Source of the DNA: Oenanthe sinensis
Lineage: Eukaryota; Streptophyta; Magnoliopsida; Apiales; Apiaceae
Assembly (NCBI GenBank): GCA_028671895.1
Contig: CM053802.1
Span: 33,084,201-33,148,200, forward strand
Direction: 5' to 3'
Length of the DNA stretch: 64,000 nucleotides
The position numbers and the translations under genes were made by a program. The notes below the pieces were generated by a model, which was not told the origin of the DNA, ran no database searches, and was given only the letters and a program-made list of their open reading frames with translations. Shown piece after piece: positions 11,001-20,310 of this stretch; position 1 is the stretch's first letter, and the number at the start of each line of letters is the position of its first letter.

Positions 11001-13021
11001 ATTATTTTATGTCTTTAATAATTATTCGAAGCTTTCGATAATTATTTTAAATACTTTCCGACCCTTAGAAAATGATTTAAAAATAGTGAGAGCTCCCTTA
11101 TATTTTAATTTAATTATTTTATTTTATTCTTTTAAATAAGAATAAAATACTTTTAGACTTATCAAAAATAGGGAACTCGGTATAAGAAGTGAATACCTAT
11201 TTACCTCTCGAAAGCAGTCAAGTTTTGGAACCAGTTTCCACAGTAGCAGAGCTTTACTAATCAAAATAAAGAAAAGTTTTCAGTTAACTCCCTGGTCATG
11301 GTTTTATAAAAGTTATCATACCTTGATGAAAGAGATTAGTGGGTGAAGGTAACTTACCTGTGTGGTGAGAGGACAACCCGACTAATCTAATCAGTGACTA
11401 CTCATAGCTATGAGGGTCTACCAACAAGTACGATATAATTGGGGAACTAGGATTACTTCCGGTTCCAGGTTAAATAGACAAATCTATTAACAAGTATTAT
11501 ATACTTGAGGAGCTTGGATTACTATTCCAGTTCCAGACTTATAGATTGATTCAGCAGACTTGGAGATAGCGTAAGAGGCCGAGTGACGCAAGGTCCAACA
11601 CTTTGACCCATATGCGGTCTAGGGTGATTACCCATTAACGGTAACGAGTACCGGGGCTCCCCCTTCTACATGTAGAGAAACGGAAGGCTTCCATAGGTTG
11701 CTGATGAAGGCTGCCACGTGCTACGACTGATCATCGTGGATGTGTGGTAGCGGGCGTGTTGATGCTCCAGTTACAGTCCCTTCTTCCAATTGGAATTGTG
11801 CTTCACACCGTAATGAAAGCCTATGAGCTGAGTTACCGATGGTGTTGATTGCAAATGAAATGTTGAAATGTTTTGACGAAAAGAAAGGAAAACTTTAGAT
11901 GGGATCTGATGAGAAAAAGTTTTTAACAATTTGAAATGTCATCTTGTTATTCGTATGATTTAACGAATAGTTATATGAAAACTTCAGAAGGTAACTGATG
12001 TATGAAAAGCTTACAAACTTTTGAAATGTTTATCAGAAAGTATAATTATAGAAGTTATGATTATAGTGAGGCTATATCGCTCACTCTTGTTTTCTTTATA
12101 TATCACAACACAACAGGATCTTTAAAGATATTTTATGGGTCTTTAAACCTTATAAATGGTATGGTTCAAAGTGAGTTAATTTTTTCAAAGATAAGCACCT
12201 ATGATTGTTGTATCTTGAATGGTGTACCCCGTATATTAGGGGAGTTTAGCAAAACTATAGTTGAAGCTATTTTTCTAAGTTATGGAAAGATTATTTCAAA
12301 ACTATGTACGTAATAAGTTCATTGAGTTTTATCTTAAAAATCTTTAGAGGAGGTATGAAAGCGTGGTAACACTATATTTGATAGTGTCTTATGTTATATA
12401 CCGAACCAAATTGTTCGTATGATATTTTCTAAACTTTATGTTTAGTACAAATGTTTTTAGCAGAAAAACTCTGATCATGTTTATGGTTGAAAGATATTTT
12501 ATTATGCTTACCATATACTGTTAAACCTTATGATTATACTATTGAGATAGTAGTGATTATCATATTCTTGAATGAGAGTCACATAGTTAATTGGGTGAAT
12601 AACTTGCTGAGCATTCTTTCGCTCATTCTTGCTTATATAATATTTTTCAGAGAAAGTGATAACATGTTCGATTGGCTTCATGCCTAGAGAGAGAGGAAAG
12701 TAGAAGATTCACCTTTGAGATGGTTCAGTTCAACCATATTCTACGAAAGTAAGTTGGATAAGTTTCAGTATTGAGCTAGTTATTATTGTTACTTCATGAA
12801 GAGGTTTGCATTGATAGTATGAGATCCTGGATAAGTACATTTGGTTTGTAATAACTAATGATACTTGTTGTATATCGTTTCTAAGACTATAACTTATGTG
12901 TATGTGAGAGAGAGGGGTCTACGATGTGATTTCATTGGATTATTGAGTTATTGCAGGTTGTAAATGAGTTGATGGTGATGTGGCGACTCAAATTCCTGAC
13001 CCCGGATTTGGGGGCGCCACA
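8045..13021 (+). mobile_element. Solo chromovirus-type LTR of 4977 bp, target duplication taagg
   Basis: Starts TGTAATAACCCGTATTTTGAC and ends GGGGGCGCCACA. The 5-bp duplication taagg flanks it at 8040-8044 and 13022-13026, and the integrase reading resumes on the far side. Its 3' third matches the LTR at 1265-5470. I find no primer site, polypurine tract or pol, and no second copy of the LTR start inside, so I call it one long LTR. It holds an AT-rich palindromic stretch at 10740-11000. Short frames inside have no recognisable product. Confidence 0.8.
10797..10935. repeat. AT-rich 65-bp tandem duplication with palindromes
   Basis: The segment 'gataataaatattatttt' through 'aatattcattt' occurs twice, near 10799 and 10864. 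The units contain aatatt/attaat inverted repeats. It lies in the long solo LTR. Confidence 0.7.
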
Positions 13022-13026
13022 TAAGG

Positions 13027-13934
13027 TAACCTCCTGAGATGTTGACATCCATTAACTCCCCCATCTCTTTTCCAATGTGGGGAATGGACATCCTAGGGCC
13101 TTTTCCAATGGCTAGTTAATAAAAGAAGGATCTGGTCATTGCAATCGACTATTTCACTAAGGGGATTGAAGCCAAACCATTAGTGTAGTAGAGTTTACGA
13201 ATATTGGGTTCTCTGTTGTGATGGAGCCTCAAAAACAAAAATAAGTGGAGTTATTCTAGTTCATCAAAGTCTTGATGGATTTACAGTGGAATATGCTATC
13301 AAGCTAGATTTCTCGACAATAAAAAATAAAGCTGAGTATGAAGCTCTGAGTGCTCGGTTGAGCACATAACCAGAGACGATGACACTAAGGTTGATGCCAT
13401 ATCTATATTTTCTTCGTCTGAAATCAAGAACTATGTAAGGAATGTATATTTCCGAGTACTGAAGGCACCAAATGTTGATGCAAAGCTAGTAGCTCCGATC
13501 ACTTCCATAGCTCATCCTCAAGCCAATAGGCAAGCCGAAGTGGTCAATCGAATAATACTTGATGGATTAAAAGAGTGGAATGCTCTAAAACTACTTGGGT
13601 GGATGAACTCCTCTCCATTCTAGGGGCATATAGTACAACAAGTAAAGTAATAAGCGGCGTAACTCCATTTTTTCTTAGTTATGGATCATTGAGTATCATA
13701 AACGAGCCTCATCCTACTACAACCTTAGAATTAAGAAGAAGTTCTCTCAACAAAGGGACTTAGTCCTAAGGAAAATTGAAGATTCAAGAGTTGGCAAGAA
13801 AGAGAAGTTAGCCCCAAACAAAGAAGGCACGTATAATGTTAAAAACGTGAAAGGCTTAAGAACATATCAACTCGAGACAAGGGAATGAGACGAAGTTCCA
13901 GGGACATGGCATGCCCCCAATCTCAAGATATACT
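13027..13934 (+). pseudogene. Tat pol remainder: integrase core, a second aRNH piece, integrase C-terminus, rearranged
   Basis: Pieces appear in unexpected order. From 13070 the integrase core start (frameshifted; 'WGMDILGPFPMA' and 'AIDYFTKGIEAKP' types). From 13195-13372 an aRNH segment ('EYWVLCCDGASKTKISGVI', 'EYAIKLDF', 'NKAEYEALSA'). From 13380-13500 the aRNH-integrase linker ('FRVLKAPNVDAKLVAPI'). From 13501 the integrase end: AHPQANRQAEVVNRIILDGL, 'GVTPFFLSYGS' and a C-terminal 'RTYQLETRE' segment to about 13934. The aRNH and linker are therefore present twice in this Tat locus (6720 and 13195). Many stops; not functional. Confidence 0.7.
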
Positions 13935-14099
13935 GTTTGTAGGAATATCTATAAGAACTACTAAGTAGGAAAAAGGTTCTATGAAACCATGGGCTGGATG
14001 CTCCACGAAGAAGTAGCTTACCTATGTAAGGAATTAGTCCCCTCTTCAACTCATAAGAGACAATCGACCAAGGATAAGGCTCAACGAGAGTAATGAATT

Positions 14100-15000
14100 A
14101 TCCAATAGACGACTAGGAGTCATTATCAACTAGGGTGCCAAGAGACCCCTCAAATGACCAGGATCCTAGTCTTATAATGACGAGGTTCAAGTCACGACAA
14201 GGGTGCCAAGAGACCCCTAAAATGACCAGGATCTCAGTTTTATAACGAATAGGATCCCAGTCTTATAACAACTAGGATCAAGTCATGACCAGGGTGCCAA
14301 GAGACCCCTCAAATGACTAGGATCCTAGTCTTATAACGACTAGGATCAAGTCACGACCAGGATCCTAGTCTTAAAGTGATCAGGATCAAGTCATGACTAG
14401 GGTGCCAAGAGACCCCTCAAATGACCAGGATCCTAGTCTTATAATGACCAAGGTGTCAAGACACCCCTCAAATGACCAGGATCCTAGTCTTATAACGACC
14501 AGAATCCTAGTCCTATAAGGACCATGATTAATATCCCACTAAAATGGCAGGATTTAGCCAAGACCGGGATTCATAATCAATCGTATTATAAGATTTAGCC
14601 AAGACCAAGATTCATAATCCACCGTATGGCAGGATTTAGCCAAGACCATGAATCCCACTCGACCAAGAATCCATGAAGGATCCTTAGCCGACCAGGTACC
14701 ACACACGACCAGGATCCTAGATCAACCACGAACTAGACACGACCAGGAATCCATATAGGATCCTTGACCGACCAGGAATCCACAAGGACCCTTGGCCGAA
14801 CTAGAACTACACACGACCTTAAATCCATGAAGGATCCTTGGCCGACCAAGAACCACACTTGACCAGGATCCCATGTCAAGCTAAAAATGAGCAGGTACCA
14901 GCCGACTAGGATCCCATGTCAAGCTAAAAATGAGCAGGTACACCAGCCGACTAGTATCCCATGTCAAGCTAAAAATAAGCAGGTACACTAGCCGATTAGG
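14100..15000 (+). repeat. Degenerate minisatellite in the Tat 3' region
   Basis: Built from repeats of 'gaccaggatcctagtcttataa' type and 'agggtgccaagagacccctc' blocks (about 14130, 14205, 14300, 14399, 14453), then shorter 'gaccaggaatccatgaagga' variants. Such arrays between pol and the 3' LTR are typical of Tat/Ogre elements. No coding role is seen. The 160 bases before it (13935-14100) hold nothing recognisable. Confidence 0.75.
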
Positions 15001-15001
15001 A

Positions 15002-15354
15002 TCCCATGTCAAGCTTCAAAAGACCAGGATTCCTAGTCAAGTTCAAAAGACCAGGATTCCTAGTCAGGCCTCAAAAGATGAGGAATCCTCCAAGACCAGG
15101 ATTCATAGTCAGGCTTCAAAAGACCAGGAATCCTCCAAGATTAGGATTCCTAGTCTAGCCTCAAAAAACCAGCAATCTTCCAAGACCAGGATTCCTAGTC
15201 AGGCCTCAAAAGACCAGGAATCTTCCAAGATCGAGATTCCTAGTCAGGCCTCAAAAGACCAGGATTCCTCCAAGATTAGGATTCCTAGTCAAGCCTCAAG
15301 ATACCAGCAATCCTAGTCAGGCCTCAAAAGACTAGTAATCCTCCAAGACCAGGA
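15002..15354 (+). repeat. 45-bp tandem array, left part
   Basis: About eight degenerate copies of a 45-bp unit built on 'gaccaggattcctagtcagg' and 'cctcaaaagaccaggaatcc'. Because 45 is a multiple of three, one frame stays open (14930-15316), giving 15-residue repeats of the SSKTRIPSQASKDQE type; I do not take it as a gene. The array stops at 15354 and resumes at 45926 on the far side of element A. Confidence 0.85.
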
Positions 15355-18300
15355 TGAAGGGTTTCGAGGCAAAAACGCAGCGGAATAAATGCAAAAATAA
15401 ATCAAAATAGCGAAACCCTCCGCAGGATCCTTGCAAAAACAAAAGATTTAATTCGGAGATAAAGAATAAATTGTTGGGGTTCCGAGGCATAAAACGCAGC
15501 GGATTAAACGTAAATATAACGAAAATTTCGGAACCCTAACGCAGGATCATGTATAAGATTGACAGATTATGGTGAAACGGAATCATACCTTTGTTTGGTC
15601 TTGACTACTACGAACTCAACGGAGATCCTAGCTTTCACGACTTGTGTCTTCCTCTTGAAAACACCTCTATGGTATCCACACGAGCACCTTCAAGAACGTC
15701 TCACGATCTTGATTATGGAACGGATGTACTAGCCTCCTCTAGATGATTTCGAAATCTGCCTCTGCCTTTTCTACTGCTAGGGTTCGTTTTTCTCAAAAAC
15801 TTCCTACCTATTAACCCTACATTATCTATTTATAATGGTTGGTTAATAGGCCCATAATAGCAACCCATAACAGCAAAGCCTAACCCATGTAGGTTTAGGA
15901 TTAAATAATAAAACCGAATTTTATTATTTAATTAATAACTAAGTCACACTTAATTATTAATGGCAGAATTCAAATTCGAATTTATATTATTTCAATTAAT
16001 TGAGTCTCACTTAATTAATATAATAAAATTCAAATAATCATCAATTAATTTAAATCTATAATTTAAATTAATTATTCCTTTAAGTACTCTATGTGTGTGA
16101 CCCTATAGGCTATTATTTAATTAGCAATAATTTTATTCTCCAATAAAATTATAAACAATGAGCGGTATCTAGTAATACATCATTGCTACCCAATTAAATA
16201 ATAATTAAATCGTGATTCGATAAAACCTTTCGTGATTAATGTTTCCGTGTAATATAATCCCTTTAACCATATATATTATAGATTAAACTCGAGGCATGTA
16301 TTTAGTCATCCTCTTCAACATTTAATCCGGGTTTACTTGATCCATGAGTAGACTATGAAAACAAATCATTATTTGAGCACGGCCATGCATTTTATAGTCT
16401 CACTCAATCAAGAGGCCAATAATATCTCTCCTAATTATAGGAGGGTTAAATCCTTTATCTATCATTCATATTTCTCATACGACTCATGATATACCCGATG
16501 TCCACTTTTATCATCACCCGGTCAAAGGTAACTTTTAATGTAGTCAAAGTATATTAATCCTCGTATAGAAATATAATGATCTCAAGTCAAAGGATCATTA
16601 CACCATTATCACTGTGAGTCTTTCTTATGACTTTATTAAACATGAAGAATCTCACTGTGGGTCTGTCCAGTATCATGTACTCCTACATGTACCTATGTAT
16701 TGACTTTAGTATCCCCATACTTATAACCAATGAGATGTGGTTATCAGTCAAACAACATACTAGTCTATTTATGTATTATTATTGTCCTATAATAATAATA
16801 CTCGACTAGGGACATTTAAGAATATGATATATTATATAATCTCAAGTTCAAGTCATGTACTAAACTATACAACGTGTATCATGATTCTAAGGACATTTAT
16901 TATGCTAACAAATATATCGCAGTAATTAAAGTCATAATAAATATGTTTATTGAATAATCAATTGACATAAAGGTTTATCAAAATAAACATTGTATTGCCT
17001 CTAGGGCACCTACACCAACATAAATACCTTTAGAAGTTTTAACAGTTCATTAATGGAAGATTAATAGAGGTCCAAAGCTTGTCTAATCACCACGTATCCC
17101 GCTCTCGCGATCTACGCTCTACGGTATCCACACGAACACTTTTCATGAAGGATTGATGTGTACTAGCACCCGAAAACTACTTCTCTCTCTCTCTCTCTCT
17201 CTATCTTCCTCTTTTCTCAAAACGGCTTGGGTTTTAGTAAAAATATGTCTCTCTTATTAAATCAGCCCATAAAGAGATTATATAGAGAGATGAATATTTT
17301 TTTTAATTATAATCCAATTATAATTAATACTAATCCAAAATTCTAAATTATTTAATTAAGTCTCACTTAATTAATTAATTATTAATTTTGGAATTAGTTT
17401 AAATAATTCATTTATTCTATTTATATAATTAATTAAGTCATACTTAATTAATATCATAAATAAAATAAATTACTTATTTAATTTAAATTCACAATTTAAA
17501 TTAGTTCTCCTTCAAACGTTCTTTGTGTGTGACCCTGTAGGTTATTATTACGTTGGCAACACTTTTAATATCTAGTTAAAATTGTAAACAATGAGCGGCA
17601 TCTAGTAATACATCTTTGCTACCCAAGTAATAATAATAAATCGGTGATTCGATTAAGCTTTTCGTGAATAATGTTCCATGTAATATAATCCCTTTAATCT
17701 TGTATTATAGATTAAACTCAAGGCATGTCTCGTGTCATCCTCTACATAATTTAATCTTTATTTTCTTGATCGATGAGTAGACTATTAAAAGCAAATCAAT
17801 ATTTGAGCACGGCGGTGCATTTCATAGTCTCACTCAAACAAGAGGCCAATAATATCACTCCTAAAATTAGGAGGATTAAATCTCATCTAGATCATTCATA
17901 TTTCTCATATGATTCATAATATACCCAATGTACACTTTTATCATCACCCGGTCAAAGGTAACTTTTAATGTAATCAAAGTATATTAATTCTCGTATAGAA
18001 ATATAATGATTTCAGGTCTAAGGATCATTACACCATTATCACAGTGAGAATTACTTATGACACTTATTTAACATATAGAATCTCACGGTGGGTCATTCCA
18101 GTGCCATGCATTGAGACATGCACTTATGTTCTTGACTTTAGTATCACCATACCTATGACCAATGAGATGTGGTCATCTGTCAAAAAACATACTAGTCTTT
18201 GTGCATTATTATTGTCCTTAAATAATAATACTCGACTAGGGAATTTTAGGAATAAGATACTATTCATATAATCTCATTTTTAAGTCACATACTTAAAGAT

Positions 18301-18464
18301 ATATAATACGTATCAAAATTCCAAGGACATTTATTATGCTTTGAATATATTACGCAGTAAATAAAACATAATAAATAAATAATAATCAATAAAACATAAT
18401 CCTTAATAATAAATATTTTCCTAAAAATATAAAAAGTATTGTCTCTAGAGCACAATTACTAACA
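15355..18464 (-). repeat. Element A 3' LTR, split by a solo LTR
   Basis: Starts TGAAGGGTTTCGAGGC and ends GAGCACAATTACTAACA; about 1556 bp once the insertion at 15472-17020 and one target copy are removed. The antisense frame at 18044-18271 recurs in the LTR at 42875 and is a by-product of LTR sequence. Confidence 0.9.
15472..17020 (-). mobile_element. Solo L2 Copia LTR (1549 bp), target duplication taaat
   Basis: Starts TGTTGGGGTTCCGAGGC and ends GGGCACCTACACCAACA. Flanked by taaat at 15467-15471 and 17021-17025. It belongs to the LTR family of element C (52399-53941, 59930-61472). It inserted into an L1 LTR, to which it is itself distantly related. Confidence 0.92.
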
Positions 18465-18530
18465 ATCTCTCACTTGCACTAGAGCCAATTACCCAAGTAT
18501 CGAATACTCATGGAACTAGTGTGACTTTCG
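18465..18530 (-). other. Element A polypurine tract and last codons of pol
   Basis: Matches 37206-37271 of element B base for base except for two changes. On the minus strand it carries the end of pol and the tract reading GCAAGTGAGAGAT next to the 3' LTR. SIRE1 interrupts it; it continues at 31171. Confidence 0.85.
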
Positions 18531-19270
18531 TGTTTTCCCAGTTGCACAAGTAGAAGGGGGGGTTGAATACTTGTGTGTCTTTTCTGCCCGATTTAAAATC
18601 AAATTAATAACAAACTCAAGCACGAAGATATGAATAAGAACTGTTTTGTATTATTGATTTGTGAATACAAAACTCTCCTAGGATGTACACAAACCCTAGC
18701 AGCTTCTCTGTGTTTATCACAGCAACTCTCTCTATCTCTATGCTCTCATAAAAATATTACTAAGACAATTATTTTCCCACACTTTTACAATTAGGTTACA
18801 TAGAGTTTATATAGAGAGCTTCCTATCAACTAATAACAGAGAGATAAATTACAATAGGAATATAATTCCTAATTATTAGTTGACAGTTTCCTTGTAGAAT
18901 TCTCTTTCTTTCCCATAGCATATCTGTAATTTAAATTATCTTGATCTTCGAAGACTTTCCATTCCTCTGATCTTCTGTATAGACTCTAAAATCTTCAGAC
19001 TCTGATGATCTCCAGACTCTGATTAGATGTAGACTCTGATAGTTCACAGACTCTGATGATCTATAGACTCTGACCACCTTCCAGACTCTGATCTTCATGT
19101 AGACTCTGGTTTCACTTTCTACAGAAATTCTTCTAAGTACAAATAACATGAATGTTGACTATCTAGACTCTGATTATATATTTTAGAGACTAGAAAGACT
19201 TATTACAGATAAACTAATCTAGACCCTGTTCTAGCATTTTGTACATCATCAAATGGATATATTCCTAACA
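18531..19270 (-). repeat. SIRE1 3' LTR
   Basis: 740 bp, + strand reading TGTTTTCCCAGTTGCAC...ATTCCTAACA. Near-identical to 30431-31170. It includes a U3 array of AGACTCTG motifs at 18982-19172. Confidence 0.95.
18982..19172 (-). promoter_or_regulatory. U3 motif array of AGACTCTG in the SIRE1 3' LTR
   Basis: Eight exact AGACTCTG copies start at 18997, 19014, 19031, 19048, 19065, 19083, 19101 and 19165, plus a one-base variant at 18981. The first seven are spaced 17-18 bp apart. In the element's sense this lies about 170-360 bp upstream of its TATA box, where enhancers sit in LTR elements. The regulatory role is inferred. Confidence 0.65.
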
Positions 19271-19284
19271 ATCTCCCCCTATTT
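19271..19284 (-). other. SIRE1 polypurine tract
   Basis: Minus-strand reading AAATAGGGGGAGAT abutting the 3' LTR; typical of SIRE-type Copia elements. Confidence 0.85.
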
Positions 19285-19395
19285 ATGCTTTATAAAATGT
19301 AAGCATAAATCAAGGTTTGATGATGTCAAAACTAAAGAATAAAACTATTAATCTAGAACAGTATAAAAGAATTATAAGGGAAAAAGAATTACTTC

Positions 19396-20310
19396 TTATT
19401 TAATCTTCTCAAAAGCTGGATTATTCTTCAAAAAAGACTTTAACATATTTTCCTCCACAATTGCCAAAGCTTCACCAACAAATTTCTTCAGTTTCTTCAT
19501 TTCTTCATTTGAACATTTTATTTGACAGTAAGCTGCTCTTAGGTCATTTGCATTGCTTTCTTGAGTTTTTAAGTCCTTCAACATTAGAACACTGACTTTC
19601 CCATTCATAGGCTGAAACCCAAAGTAATGACCAACACCTTCTTGAAACTTGATTTGTTTTTCTTCTAATGGCATGACTTGATCATTTCCCTCAGCATCAA
19701 CATATTTCAAAGAGAATTTGCTCATTTGTCGATTTGCCTGTCTGTGCAGAGTCAGCTTCCTGTCAATTTCTTGAAACCATTTGTGAGTGATAGCCTTTTT
19801 GCTTTTGTTCACTTCATAAGCAATTTGCAGTAGGAATCTAATATACTGTAGCTCCTCAGCTTGTTTGAAAAAGATAAAATTTGACTGACTAATCCACCTT
19901 ACACTTCCACCTTCTAGAAAGTAAACTAGCATCTCATTTTTCACCTTTTCTGTTTCTCCCTGACCTCCTTGTACCTTTCTTTCAAAAATATTATAAACAA
20001 TTTGAGCAGACACCACTTTGTTTAAATGCTTCTGGGTGATCTTCTCAAACTGCCTATCTGTCAAGGATTGAGGATCCCTGGTTAAGGTAGATGTTATGTC
20101 AATATCTGATTCTTCAAATCCTCCAAGTCCTGTCTTGTTTTTAGCTCTAAGTTGCAGATTTGATTGACTACATTTCCAGTAAGAAGGTTCTTGAGTGTCA
20201 TCAGAGTCTGATTTCTTCCTTTGCCTATCAGAGTCTGATTTAGACCCTGATTTCCCATGTCCAGTCCCTGACTGGTGTGTTTGAGTTCTTGCTACTCCAG
20301 ATTGTTTTTG
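19396..20310 (-). CDS. C-terminal part of the SIRE1 env-position ORF, beyond an in-frame stop
   Basis: This reading frame is the same as that of the 1331-codon ORF upstream: only one TAA (20311-20313) separates them and the next 304 codons are open. There is no ATG at the start; the conserved 222-codon end begins at a TTG (20064). The first 82 codons are Ser/Asp/Lys-rich and hydrophilic. The rest looks globular, with charged helices and no clear membrane segment. Parts resemble the three short frames at 48796-49962 of SIRE2, which suggests a conserved C-terminal domain. The stop may be a recent mutation or a site of readthrough; known SIRE elements express the env-like ORF by stop suppression after pol, but the context here (TAA CAA AAA) is not the classic CARYYA type. 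Function unknown. Confidence 0.6.
   Translation of the reverse strand, partial: QKQSGVARTQTHQSGTGHGKSGSKSDSDRQRKKSDSDDTQEPSYWKCSQSNLQLRAKNKTGLGGFEESDIDITSTLTRDPQSLTDRQFEKITQKHLNKVVSAQIVYNIFERKVQGGQGETEKVKNEMLVYFLEGGSVRWISQSNFIFFKQAEELQYIRFLLQIAYEVNKSKKAITHKWFQEIDRKLTLHRQANRQMSKFSLKYVDAEGNDQVMPLEEKQIKFQEGVGHYFGFQPMNGKVSVLMLKDLKTQESNANDLRAAYCQIKCSNEEMKKLKKFVGEALAIVEENMLKSFLKNNPAFEKIK

Noticed and set aside
12002..12313. 103-codon + strand frame as a possible host gene
   Set aside because: Lies in the 5-kb solo LTR, has no recognisable domain, and the related LTR at 1265-5470 does not carry it.
14930..15316. 128-codon + strand frame with 15-residue repeats
   Set aside because: It only translates a 45-bp tandem array whose unit length is a multiple of three; no promoter or homologue is visible, and the array is broken by element A.
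18982..19172. CRISPR-like array of short repeats
   Set aside because: Repeats are 8-9 bp with 9-bp spacing inside a plant retrotransposon LTR; no direct repeats of CRISPR length and no cas genes.
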